From: Candidatus Rokuibacteriota bacterium
GTDB taxonomy: Bacteria; Methylomirabilota; Methylomirabilia; Rokubacteriales; CSP1-6
Length of the DNA stretch: 40,381 nt
Direction: 5' to 3'
Assembly: GCA_003220495.1 (NCBI GenBank)
Contig: QHSP01000066.1
Location: 1 to 40,381, forward strand
Below, in pieces: positions 33,141 to 40,381 of the stretch. Each line of letters opens with the position of its first letter. Position 1 is the stretch's first letter. A model generated the notes under the pieces. It did no database searches. It worked only from the letters and a program-made list of their open reading frames with translations, and had not been told where the DNA came from. The position numbers were made by a program, and so were the translations under genes.

Positions 33141-34133
33141 ATGGCCCTCGCGAGATCGCTCAGCGCCGCCGTTGCGGTCCTCCTCACGCTGACCCTGACC
33201 GGCCCCGCGACCGCACAGGAGTTCGTCCCGGCCGTCGTGTTCGACATGGGTGGGAAGTTCGACAAGTCGTTCAACGAGGCGGCGTACGCCGGCGCCGAGC
33301 GCTTCAAGAAGGAAACCGGGATCGCGTATCGCGAGTTCGAGGTGACCGCCGAGGCCCAGCGCGAGCAAGCGCTGCGCAACATGGCGCGCCGGGGCTCGGC
33401 GATCGTCGTCGGGATCGGCTTCTCCCAGGCGAGCGGGATGGAGAAGGTCGCCCGGGAGTTTCCGAACCTCAAGTTCGCGATCGTGGACGCGGTCGTCGAT
33501 CTCCCCAACGTGCGGTCGATCGTCTTCAAGGAGCACGAGGGCTCGTTCCTGGTCGGCATGGCGGCGGCGATGGCGTCGAAGACCGGCAAGGTCGGGTTCG
33601 TCGGCGGGATGGACATCCCGCTGATCCGCCGATTCGCGCTGGGCTACGAGGAAGGCGCCCGGTACGTCAACCCGAAGATCGAGATCTTTCAGAACATGAC
33701 CGGCACGACGCCGGCGGCCTGGAACGACCCCACGCGCGGCGGCGAGCTGGCGCGCAGCCAGTTCGACCGCGGCGCCGACGTCGTCTATGCGGCCGCGGGC
33801 GCGACCGGGCTCGGCGTGCTCCAGGCCGCTAAGGACAAGGGGCGGCTCGCCATCGGCGTCGACTCCAACCAGAACCACATCCATCCCGGCACGATCCTGA
33901 CCTCGATGACCAAGCGCGTCGACCTCGCGGTCTACGAGACGTTCAAGACCGCGAAGGAAGGCATCTGGAAGGGCGGCGTCCGCTCGCTCGGCGTCGCCGA
34001 GGGCGGCGTGGGCTACGCGATCGATCAGAACAACCGGAGCCTCATCACGGCGGACATGGAGAAACGCCTGCAGCAGGCGCGCGCCGACATCGTGGCCGGC
34101 AAGATCAAGGTCACCGACTACATGGCAAAGTAG
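33141..34133 (+). CDS. BMP-family ABC transporter substrate-binding protein (nucleoside type)
   Basis: A 330-residue periplasmic binding protein of the basic membrane protein / PnrA / Med family, whose characterised members bind purine or other nucleosides. The signal peptide is about 25 residues (AVAVLLTLTLTGPATAQ, cut before Gln-Glu), without a lipobox. The start of the mature protein, VPAVVFDMGGKFDKSFNEAA, carries the family DxxxFDxSFN signature. IGVDSNQNHIHPGTILTSM is the conserved late segment where an Asp binds ribose. ATG 33141 is chosen because AAGGAG is seven bases upstream; a GTG two codons earlier is too close. Followed by a terminator-like hairpin and the ABC ATPase. Confidence 0.92.
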   Translation: MALARSLSAAVAVLLTLTLTGPATAQEFVPAVVFDMGGKFDKSFNEAAYAGAERFKKETGIAYREFEVTAEAQREQALRNMARRGSAIVVGIGFSQASGMEKVAREFPNLKFAIVDAVVDLPNVRSIVFKEHEGSFLVGMAAAMASKTGKVGFVGGMDIPLIRRFALGYEEGARYVNPKIEIFQNMTGTTPAAWNDPTRGGELARSQFDRGADVVYAAAGATGLGVLQAAKDKGRLAIGVDSNQNHIHPGTILTSMTKRVDLAVYETFKTAKEGIWKGGVRSLGVAEGGVGYAIDQNNRSLITADMEKRLQQARADIVAGKIKVTDYMAK

Positions 34134-34136
34134 ATT

Positions 34137-34161
34137 CGGAGGGGCCTCTACGGCCCCTCCG
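34137..34161 (+). terminator. Terminator-like hairpin after the BMP gene
   Basis: CGGAGGGGCC (34137-34146) pairs with GGCCCCTCCG (34152-34161) around a five-base loop, three bases after the stop of the binding-protein gene. It probably reduces read-through so that the binding protein is made in excess over the ATPase. There is no T tract. Confidence 0.65.
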
Positions 34162-35754
34162 ATGCCTCCCCCAGGATTGCGGCGGCAAAGCCGCCGCTCG
34201 GAGCGGACAATATCGGAGCGAGATGTAACGGATAGCGCAGCGCCGGCGATCGAGCTAAGGGGGATCGACAAGTGGTTCGGCGCGGTGCACGCCAACCGCG
34301 ACATCTCGCTCGTCGTCCGGTCCGGGTCGATTCACGGCATCGTGGGCGAGAACGGCGCCGGCAAGTCGACCTTGATGGGCATCCTCTACGGCTACTACCA
34401 GCCGGACCGCGGCGAGATCCTCGTGCGCGGCGAGCCGACGGTCATCCGGAGCTCGCAAGATTCGCTCGCAGCCGGGATCGGCATGGTGCACCAGCACTTC
34501 ATGCTCGTCGAGCCATTCACGGTGCTCGAGAACGTGGTGCTCGGCGTCGAAGGCGGCTTCCGGCTCGGCGCCGGGATGAGCCGGGCGCGCGCCGAGCTCG
34601 TGCGGCTCGGCCGCGAGTACCACCTGGAGGTCGACCCCGACGCGCGCGTCGCCGATCTCGGCGTCGGCCATCGCCAGCGCGTCGAGATCCTCAAGGCCCT
34701 CTACCGAGGCGCCGACCTGCTCATCCTTGACGAGCCGACGGCGGTCCTGACTCCCCAGGAAGCCGACGAGCTCTTCCGCATCCTCGCCTCGCTCCGCGGC
34801 GAGGGCAAGACGGTGCTCCTCATCACGCACAAGCTCCGCGAGATCCGCGACGCCACGGACGTCGTCACCGTGATGCGTCAAGGGAGCGTCGTGGCGACAC
34901 TGCCGACCGCCGAGACGACGGCCGCGCAGCTCGCCGAGCTGATGGTCGGCCGCAAGGTGAGCCTGCGCGTGGACAAGGCGCCGCCGCGCGCGGGCGATCC
35001 CGTGCTCGAGGTGACCGACCTCGTGGTCGAAGACGGGCTCGGCGTCGAGCGTGTCAAGAGCGTGAGCTTCACGGTGCGACGGGGCGAGATCGTCGGCATC
35101 GCTGGCGTCGCCGGCAACGGCCAGTCGGAGCTGCTCGAGGCCCTCGCCGGCATCCGGCCGCTGAAGGCGGGGCAGATCCGCTTGAAGGCCGCGCCGCTCG
35201 GGGACGCGACGTCCCGGTCCCCGCGGCGCCTGCGGCGGCTCGGGCTCGCCCACGTGCCCGAGGATCGCCACCGCATGGGTCTCGTCATTCCGTTCGTCGC
35301 GCGCGAGAGCGCGATCCTCGGCTATCACGACGAGTCCACCTACAACGGACCGATCCGGCTCCACCGCGCGGCAGTGGCCTCGAGCTTCGAGCGTCAGGCG
35401 GCCGAGTACGACATCCGGCCCGGCAACGGCGCGCTGCCGACGGCGGCGTTCTCCGGCGGCAACCAGCAGAAGATCGTGCTGGCGCGCGAGCTCGATCGGA
35501 ACCCCGAGCTCCTCCTGATCGGCCAGCCGACCCGCGGCGTCGACATCGGGGCGATCGAGTTCATCCACCGCCGTCTGGTCGCGCTGCGCGACGCCGGCAA
35601 GGCGCTGCTGCTGGTCTCGGTCGAGCTCGACGAGATCCTGGCACTCGCCGATCGCATCCTCGTGATGCACGACGGGCGCATCGTCGGCGACGTGCCGCGC
35701 GCCGACGCCACCGAACGGACGCTCGGCCTGATGATGGCGGGCCTGGCGTCGTAA
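34162..35754 (+). CDS. ABC transporter ATP-binding protein, two-domain nucleoside/sugar type
   Basis: A 530-codon open frame with two ABC ATPase halves in the order seen in YufO/NupO/RbsA-type proteins. The first half (about 28-260) has Walker A GENGAGKST (62-70), GVGHRQRVEILKALYRGA as the signature region and Walker B LLILDEPTAVLTP. The second (about 272-530) has a degenerate Walker A, GVAGNGQSELLEAL, but a good signature, FSGGNQQKIVLAREL, and a degenerate Walker B, LLLIGQPTRGVD. It would power nucleoside uptake with the BMP protein, but no permease genes follow. The start is uncertain: homology begins near codon 29, ATG 34162 abuts a hairpin and has no ribosome-binding site, and a GGAG sits ideally before codon 22, which is GTA. 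Confidence 0.88.
   Translation: MPPPGLRRQSRRSERTISERDVTDSAAPAIELRGIDKWFGAVHANRDISLVVRSGSIHGIVGENGAGKSTLMGILYGYYQPDRGEILVRGEPTVIRSSQDSLAAGIGMVHQHFMLVEPFTVLENVVLGVEGGFRLGAGMSRARAELVRLGREYHLEVDPDARVADLGVGHRQRVEILKALYRGADLLILDEPTAVLTPQEADELFRILASLRGEGKTVLLITHKLREIRDATDVVTVMRQGSVVATLPTAETTAAQLAELMVGRKVSLRVDKAPPRAGDPVLEVTDLVVEDGLGVERVKSVSFTVRRGEIVGIAGVAGNGQSELLEALAGIRPLKAGQIRLKAAPLGDATSRSPRRLRRLGLAHVPEDRHRMGLVIPFVARESAILGYHDESTYNGPIRLHRAAVASSFERQAAEYDIRPGNGALPTAAFSGGNQQKIVLARELDRNPELLLIGQPTRGVDIGAIEFIHRRLVALRDAGKALLLVSVELDEILALADRILVMHDGRIVGDVPRADATERTLGLMMAGLAS
34179..34197. other. Short perfect hairpin in the ATPase leader
   Basis: GCGGCGGC (34179-34186) and GCCGCCGC (34190-34197) form an eight-base-pair stem with an AAA loop, 16 bases upstream of the GGAG at 34215. 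It lies inside the first codons if ATG 34162 is the start, but would be leader RNA if translation starts near 34225. The latter reading is more natural. Confidence 0.5.
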
Positions 35755-35765
35755 GGAGACTGCAC

Positions 35766-36839
35766 GTGCTCTTCACTTGCCCTGGTCCCGTAGCCCGCGG
35801 CGGCGCCGCACGGACGGCGAAGGGTCGCCGCCGCCACCTCTGCGTCGACGTCCATTGCCACGTCCACTACCCGCCCGCCGACGACATGGTGAAGAACGTG
35901 TTCCGGCGTGACCACGAGCCGGCGATGCGGTTCACCAACGACCTGTCTCGCGCGACGAACCAGAAGCAGGCGCAGAACGTGCTGACCTGCCTCACCTCCG
36001 TCGAGCAGCGCCTGCGCGACATGGACAAGATGGGGGTCGACGTCCAGGCGATCTCGTGCTCGCCGTTCCAGTTCATGTACTCGCTCGATCCGGAGCACGG
36101 CCGCAAGACCGCGCGCGCCATCAACGAGAATCTCGCGGCGATCGTCGCCAGGCACCCCGATCGCTTCGTGGCGCTGGCCGACGTCCCGCTGCAGGCGCCC
36201 GACCTGGCGGCGGAAGAGCTCGAGTACTGCGTCACGCGCCTGGGCTTCCGCGGCGTGGAGATCGGCACGAACGTCGTCGGGCAAGAGATCTCGCGCGGTC
36301 GTGACGTCTTCTGGGCGAAGGCGCAGGAGCTCGACGCGATGGTGTTCATGCACCCGAACGGGTTCACCGGCGGCGAGCGGCTGTCGGATCATTACTTCAT
36401 CAACATCATCGGCAACCCGCTCGACTCGACGGTCGCCATCGCGCACCTCGTGTTCGACGGGATCCTCGAGCGCTATCCCCGGCTGAAAATCGTCTCGGCG
36501 CACGGTGGGGGCTACGTCTCGCACTATCCGGCCCGCATGGACCATGCGTGGTCGGCCCGCGTCGACCCGCGGACGGCGCTGAAGACGAAGCCGCGCCGGT
36601 CGCTCGCCAAGCTCTACTTCGACACGATCGTGTTCGACCGCGAGCAGCTGCGCCACCTCGTGAACCTGTGGGGCGCCGACCACGTCGTGGTCGGCACGGA
36701 CTACCCGTACGACATGGGCTGGTACGATCCCCGCGGCTTCGTCGAGGGCTGCACGTTCCTGAAGGACGGCGACCGCGCCAAGATCCTCGGGCTCAACGCG
36801 GCCCGCCTCTTGAAGCTCAAGCGGCGGCGGACTACCTGA
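35766..36839 (+). CDS. ACMSD-like amidohydrolase-2 family protein
   Basis: A 357-residue metal-dependent (beta/alpha)8 hydrolase or decarboxylase of the 2-amino-3-carboxymuconate-6-semialdehyde decarboxylase group. The metal ligands are all present: His30 and His32 in VDVHCHVH, His196 in MVFMHPNGF, His246 in VSAHGGGYV and Asp312 in VGTDYPYDM. RHPDRFVALADVPLQ and LERYPRLKIVSAHGGG are typical of the family. Probable reaction is non-oxidative decarboxylation or hydrolysis of an aromatic or muconate-type acid. The GTG start follows AAGGAG by seven bases and lies 11 bp after the ATPase stop, so it is probably co-transcribed with the transporter ATPase. It takes the place where permease genes would be expected. 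Confidence 0.92.
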   Translation: MLFTCPGPVARGGAARTAKGRRRHLCVDVHCHVHYPPADDMVKNVFRRDHEPAMRFTNDLSRATNQKQAQNVLTCLTSVEQRLRDMDKMGVDVQAISCSPFQFMYSLDPEHGRKTARAINENLAAIVARHPDRFVALADVPLQAPDLAAEELEYCVTRLGFRGVEIGTNVVGQEISRGRDVFWAKAQELDAMVFMHPNGFTGGERLSDHYFINIIGNPLDSTVAIAHLVFDGILERYPRLKIVSAHGGGYVSHYPARMDHAWSARVDPRTALKTKPRRSLAKLYFDTIVFDREQLRHLVNLWGADHVVVGTDYPYDMGWYDPRGFVEGCTFLKDGDRAKILGLNAARLLKLKRRRTT

Positions 36840-37659
36840 GGGCCGCCTCCGGCGTGCCGTCCTTCCACGGCAGCGCGACTTCGTAGGGGCGCAGCAGGCA
36901 GTCGTCCGGGAGGCACTCGATCGGCGTGAAGTCGCGGTGAGCGATGTACTCCGGCCGCTTGAATCGCCGGATGTGGTTGGAGACCGTGCAGAGGCTCAGA
37001 TAGACGCTGACCCGGTTCCACGGCGAGAGGTTCGACGTCGAGGCGTGCACCAGGCACGAGTGGAACATGATCATCGATCCTGCCGGCCCCTTGGGCGCCA
37101 CCAGACCCCCGCGCGTGATCAGCCGCGTGATCGTCGCGTGATCGATGGTCCACAAGGGATAGCTGGTCGTCTCCGTGTCGTGCCCGGCGTCGAGGACGCC
37201 CAGCTTGTGGCTGCCTGGGATGAACATCAGCGGGCCGTTGAACTCGTTGACCGCGTCGAGAAAGATCGCGACGTTCATCGCGCGCGCCTCGGGCATCTGG
37301 TCGTCGTTGAACCAGGTGCCGAAGTCCTGGTGCCACTGCCACACGTCGCCGTCGAAGGCCATCTTGCCGTTGATCTTGAACTGGTGCATGTAGACCGGCT
37401 CGCCGAAGACCTGCACCACCGGCTCGACCATCCGCGGGTGGCGCGCCAGCCGCGCGAAGGGCGCGCTGTACATGTGCGCGGCGAAGTTCGTGCGGACCGC
37501 GTCGCTGCCCTTCTCGCGCACGTTCTCGGGCCGATGCTGCGCGTAGAGGCTGGGCACCTCGTCGGTCAGGACCTTGATCTCCTCGGGCGAGAACGTGCTG
37601 GGGAAGAACAGGTAGCCGTCGCGATCGAACTGCTCGAGCTGTGCCGACGTGAGCCTCAT
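36832..37659 (-). CDS. Phytanoyl-CoA dioxygenase-family protein, EctD-like
   Basis: A 275-residue Fe(II)/2-oxoglutarate dioxygenase of the PhyH family. Iron ligands are His110 and Asp112 in WQWHQDFGTW, and His205 in LVHASTSNLS; Arg216 follows as the oxoglutarate anchor. The run MPEARAMNVAIFLDAVNEFN (pattern MNVAIFLD) and the GPLMFIPGSHK segment strongly resemble ectoine hydroxylase EctD. No ectABC genes are present, so the substrate may be ectoine from outside, another amino-acid-like solute or an unrelated small molecule. AAGGA precedes the ATG. Its 3' end overlaps the convergent amidohydrolase gene by eight bases. Confidence 0.9.
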   Translation of the reverse strand: MRLTSAQLEQFDRDGYLFFPSTFSPEEIKVLTDEVPSLYAQHRPENVREKGSDAVRTNFAAHMYSAPFARLARHPRMVEPVVQVFGEPVYMHQFKINGKMAFDGDVWQWHQDFGTWFNDDQMPEARAMNVAIFLDAVNEFNGPLMFIPGSHKLGVLDAGHDTETTSYPLWTIDHATITRLITRGGLVAPKGPAGSMIMFHSCLVHASTSNLSPWNRVSVYLSLCTVSNHIRRFKRPEYIAHRDFTPIECLPDDCLLRPYEVALPWKDGTPEAALR

Positions 37660-37741
37660 GCCGTCATCCTTTCATCGGCCCGTCGTTCATCGACTCCACG
37701 ATTCACGGTCCGGCACCGCCAGGATACCAAGATCGAGTTTG

Positions 37742-37966
37742 TCACTCGAGCACCTGATCGGCGCGCAGCAGCACCGGCTCTGGAATCGTCACGCCGAGCG
37801 TCCTGGCCGTCTTCATGTTGACGACCAGCTCGAATCGGCTGGACTGTTCGACCGGCTGGCGAGAGCACACCGACACGCGCGACCTGCGGCCCTGCGCCCC
37901 GAGCCCGCGCGGGGCGGCGACCGCGCCCACGATCGCGAAGCCGATGAACGCGCGCCGGCTCGTCAC
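37742..37966 (-). pseudogene. Internally deleted ABC substrate-binding protein gene (PF04392-type)
   Basis: A 74-codon frame that joins the two ends of a much longer protein. Residues 1 to about 26 are the signal region (TSRRAFIGFAIVGAVAAP, ending GLGAQ), as in the ABC transporter substrate-binding family PF04392. Residues about 36-74 are the extreme C-terminus (PVEQSSRFELVVNMKTARTL, then GVTIPEPVLLRADQVLE), nearly invariant in that family, whose members are about 320-330 residues long. Some 250 residues in between are missing. The deletion kept the reading frame, so a short exported peptide could still be made, but it cannot bind ligand. It starts with GTG, 19 bp beyond the epimerase stop on the same strand. 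Confidence 0.82.
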
Positions 37967-37985
37967 TCGCTCGTCCCGCCGGCCG

Positions 37986-38852
37986 CTACGTCTTCGGCGC
38001 CCGGCGCGCGATGGCGGCGATCGCCTCGGCGAAGTTCACCTGGCTGTCGTCCTGCGGCTCGTAGCCGATCTTCGTCTTGGCGCTGGCCAGGCTCCAGAAG
38101 CGGTGCGTGTTGCCGCTGATGCCGTAGACGATCAGGAACGGCACGCCGTGCTCGTCCGTGATGTCCGGGGTCTCGACCATGCGAATCGCCTGCTGGACCT
38201 GATCGCGCCGGGAGAGATAGGCCCCGAGCGCCCGGTGCATCACCTTGATGTCCCCGGGCTTCACGTGCTCGATATCGTCGTCGCGGGGGCCACCGATGCG
38301 CCACTGCACCACCTCGAGCCTGCGACCGTCGACCTTGCCGGTGGCGAAGACGAAGCCGAGCAGCTCGTAGGCCGCCTTGGCCCAGCCGTACCAGTTGTCC
38401 GAGCGCGGCGGCATCTCGGGCGTGACCATGTCGACCCGGCCGTCCCAGACCAGCCGCTCGTAGTAGTCGGCGGCGTGGTTGGAGCTGGCCACCACCACGC
38501 GGCGCACCCCCTCCTCGAGGGCGACGCGATAGACGTTGTAGGCGAGGGCGACGTTCTGGTGCTCCGCCCAGAACTTCGCGTCGTTGTTCTCCTGCCACGT
38601 CGTCGCGTCCATGCCGGGCGCGCGGACGTAGCCCAGGTGAATGACCGCGTCGGCGCCGCGGAAGTGCTGGCGGTACTGGTTCCGGTTCGGATTGGTCAGG
38701 TCGGCGACCACGAGGCCCGCCACCTTCTCGCCGCCCCTGGTCGTGGCGCTGACGTCGATCGGCACCACGTCCCAGCGCTCGGCGAGCTCCTTGAACATGC
38801 GCTGGCCGACGTACCCGGCCGCGCCCGTGATCACGACTCGTCTCTTCGCCAT
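37986..38852 (-). CDS. NAD-dependent epimerase/dehydratase-family protein (extended SDR)
   Basis: A 288-residue extended short-chain dehydrogenase. The NAD(P) motif is VVITGAAGYVGQRM (6-19), GADAVIHLGYVRAPG follows the fourth strand, SSNHAADYY gives the Ser region and the catalytic pair is in WYGWAKAAYE (YxxxK). In this case the active site is intact, in contrast to the SDR at 377. Related proteins act on nucleotide sugars or, as uronate dehydrogenases, on free sugar acids; the SNHAADYY and NWYGWAKA segments recall the uronate dehydrogenase group. The start follows GGGAGG. A CATAGT -10-like hexamer lies upstream on the minus strand. Confidence 0.88.
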   Translation of the reverse strand: MAKRRVVITGAAGYVGQRMFKELAERWDVVPIDVSATTRGGEKVAGLVVADLTNPNRNQYRQHFRGADAVIHLGYVRAPGMDATTWQENNDAKFWAEHQNVALAYNVYRVALEEGVRRVVVASSNHAADYYERLVWDGRVDMVTPEMPPRSDNWYGWAKAAYELLGFVFATGKVDGRRLEVVQWRIGGPRDDDIEHVKPGDIKVMHRALGAYLSRRDQVQQAIRMVETPDITDEHGVPFLIVYGISGNTHRFWSLASAKTKIGYEPQDDSQVNFAEAIAAIARRAPKT

Positions 38853-39017
38853 GGACTTGCCTCCCTTCAGCCCTGCACTATGGCGGCCCCGCCGAGGATC
38901 GTCAACGCCAGGCCAGGCGCCGGCCCCCACCCTTTCGCGCCCGCGGCGCGTATAACTATCGAGAGGTGGGATCATAGCGCCGGTGACGACGTGAGCAAGA
39001 TCGACACAAGGACGGCC

Positions 39018-39719
39018 ATGACCGAGCGCATCGCGGCGCTCGACTGGCGCGGCATCGCCGCCGAGCTCGACGCGAACGGCTGCGCCGTCGTGAACGGCCT
39101 CGCTGCGCCGGAGACGTGCGCGGCTCTGGCCGCGAGCTACGAAGTCGACGAGGCGTTCCGCTCGCGGATCGTGATGGCGCGGCACGGCTTCGGGCGGGGC
39201 GAGTACAAGTACTTCGCCTACCCGCTGCCCCCGGTGGTCAGCGAGATTCGCGCGGCCATGTACCCGCCGCTCGCCGACATCGCGAACCGCTGGAACACAG
39301 CGATGGGCATCGAGGTGCGCTACCCGAGCACGCTCACCGAGTTTCTCGACCGCTGCCATCGCGCTGGGCAGACCAAGCCGACGCCGCTCGTGCTCCGCTA
39401 CGCCGAGGGCGACTACAACTGCTTGCACCAGGACGTGTACGGCGAGCATCTGTTTCCGATCCAGGCCACGGTGCTCCTCGCCGCGCCGGGACGAGACTTC
39501 ACGGGCGGCGAATTCGTGCTGGCCGAGCAGCGACCGCGCATGCAGTCGCGTGTCGAGGTCGTGCCGCTCGACCAGGGCGACTGCGTCGTCTTTCCCGTGC
39601 GTCATCGGCCCGTGCGGGGCTCGCGCGGGAGCTATCGCGTCACCATGCGTCACGGCGTGAGCCGGCTTCGCTCGGGTCACCGTTCGACGCTCGGCGTCAT
39701 CTTTCACGACGCGCGATGA
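39018..39719 (+). CDS. 2OG-Fe(II) oxygenase encoded next to alkB
   Basis: A 233-residue double-stranded beta-helix dioxygenase. Probable iron ligands are His137 and Asp139 in CLHQDVYGE and His196 in VRHRPVRG, with Arg207 or Arg211 (YRVTMRHG) as the 2-oxoglutarate anchor. This type is found beside alkB in several bacteria and is usually annotated only as a 2OG-Fe(II) oxygenase. By context it may repair alkylated nucleic acid or act on a related damage product. ATG 39018 follows AAGGA; an in-frame GTG at 38992 would add nine residues. A TATAAC -10-like stretch lies at 38951-38956. Its TGA overlaps the alkB ATG. Confidence 0.85.
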   Translation: MTERIAALDWRGIAAELDANGCAVVNGLAAPETCAALAASYEVDEAFRSRIVMARHGFGRGEYKYFAYPLPPVVSEIRAAMYPPLADIANRWNTAMGIEVRYPSTLTEFLDRCHRAGQTKPTPLVLRYAEGDYNCLHQDVYGEHLFPIQATVLLAAPGRDFTGGEFVLAEQRPRMQSRVEVVPLDQGDCVVFPVRHRPVRGSRGSYRVTMRHGVSRLRSGHRSTLGVIFHDAR

Positions 39720-40381
39720 AGGGCCGCCGCGGCGCGGCCACCGGAGACTTGTTCAGCACCATCCCGCAAGCGGGGGTGGCCGCGGAGGCGCTCGCCGAGG
39801 GCGCGACGATCCTCAGGCGATTCGCCGAGGCGGCGGCTCCGGCGCTCTTCCAGACGATCGAGCGCCTCGTCGCCGCGGCGCCCTTCCGTCACATGATCAC
39901 GCCGGGCGGCCACACGATGTCGATCGCGATGACCAATTGCGGCCGCCTCGGCTGGGTGACGGACCGTAGCGGCTATCGCTACACGACGAGCGATCCGATG
40001 ACGCGACGGCCCTGGCCTCCGCTGCCCGCGAGCTTTCGCGACATCGCGACGGGCGCCGCCGCCGCGGCCGGGTTCGCCGGCTTCGAGCCCGACGCGTGCC
40101 TGGTCAACCGCTACGAGCCCGGCACGCGGCTGTCGCTCCACCAGGACCGGAACGAGCGCGATTTTTCCAAGCCGATCGTCTCGGTCTCGCTCGGGCTGCC
40201 GGCGGTGTTTCTCTTCGGCGGTGCGCGACGTCAGGATCGGCCGCGCCGTGTCCGGCTGGAGAGCGGCGACGTCGTCGTGTGGGGAGGTCCCACGCGGCTC
40301 GCCTTCCACGGCGTCGCGCCGCTACCCGACGGCGAGCATCCGCTCACCGGCCGGCATCGGATCAATCTGACGTTTCGGAAG
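39716..40381 (+). CDS. alkB: DNA oxidative demethylase AlkB (3' end beyond window)
   Basis: The first 222 codons of alkB, open to the window edge. The protein is strikingly close to Escherichia coli AlkB: ATILRRFAE start, MITPGGHTMSIAMTNCG (60-76), GWVTDRSGYRY, PDACLVNRYEPGTRLSLHQD and PIVSVSLGLPAVF. Iron ligands are His142, Asp144 and His198, and the 2-oxoglutarate arginines are Arg215 and Arg221 in HRINLTFR. AlkB removes methyl groups from 1-methyladenine and 3-methylcytosine in DNA and RNA by oxidation. E. coli AlkB ends a few residues after this point, so little is missing. The ATG overlaps the stop of the preceding oxygenase (ATGA), making a coupled pair. Confidence 0.96.
   Translation, partial: MKGRRGAATGDLFSTIPQAGVAAEALAEGATILRRFAEAAAPALFQTIERLVAAAPFRHMITPGGHTMSIAMTNCGRLGWVTDRSGYRYTTSDPMTRRPWPPLPASFRDIATGAAAAAGFAGFEPDACLVNRYEPGTRLSLHQDRNERDFSKPIVSVSLGLPAVFLFGGARRQDRPRRVRLESGDVVVWGGPTRLAFHGVAPLPDGEHPLTGRHRINLTFRK

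Overview
The window is about 40.4 kb of very GC-rich, densely coding bacterial DNA with no RNA gene, CRISPR array, insertion sequence or phage gene that I can recognise. The gene mix points to an uncultured soil or sediment heterotroph: amidohydrolase-2 proteins, luciferase-like monooxygenases, a family III CoA-transferase, peptide-type ABC importers, a phytanoyl-CoA-dioxygenase-like enzyme, a PPOX/F420-type oxidoreductase and degenerate SDR and crotonase paralogues. It resembles Candidatus Rokubacteria / Methylomirabilota or a deltaproteobacterial lineage. That placement is inference from gene style, not from a marker gene.

Layout. 1-4334 (mostly minus): 5' end of a MetE-like methyltransferase, a 63-bp tandem duplication, an SDR-fold protein without its catalytic Tyr, a PPOX oxidoreductase (plus), an S9 prolyl-oligopeptidase-type peptidase and a DinB-like protein. 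4471-11147 (plus): an apparent operon of a peptide-type ABC substrate-binding protein, two permeases, an amidohydrolase-fold protein that has lost its metal ligands, and a 796-aa fusion of two family III CoA-transferases; no ATPase gene is present. 11125-17636: a luciferase-like monooxygenase, a Uma2 gene with its core deleted, a glyoxalase-like protein, a lone MlaC, a crotonase without catalytic glutamates, a small exported coiled-coil protein, an orphan solute-binding protein and an AhpD-like protein. 17823-25028: an exported Asp-box propeller protein, a TPP enzyme, a membrane protein, a cupin, a HAD phosphatase, a hot-dog thioesterase, MsrB and an NTF2-like protein. 25096-30301: an alkylsulfatase-type metallo-beta-lactamase protein, a methyltransferase, a second luciferase-like enzyme preceded by a 35-codon coupled ORF, and an enolase-superfamily enzyme. 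30437-35754: a divergent nucleoside/nucleotide-salvage-like cluster (MFS transporter, e(P4)-type lipoprotein phosphatase, nucleoside deoxyribosyltransferase; opposite, a BMP-type nucleoside-binding protein and its double ABC ATPase, without permeases). 35766-40381: an ACMSD-like amidohydrolase with intact metal ligands, an EctD-like dioxygenase, an internally deleted ABC substrate-binding gene, an NAD-dependent epimerase, and a coupled pair of Fe(II)/2-oxoglutarate enzymes ending in alkB, cut by the window edge.

Themes worth attention: (i) three enzyme-fold proteins (SDR, amidohydrolase, crotonase) lack their standard catalytic residues while the reading frames are intact; (ii) two genes, Uma2 and a PF04392-type binding protein, lost their middle but kept both ends; (iii) several genes have a -10-like hexamer 6-9 nt before the start codon and no Shine-Dalgarno sequence, which suggests leaderless transcripts; (iv) two ABC systems each lack a different set of core subunits; (v) no gene-free stretch exceeds 300 bases.
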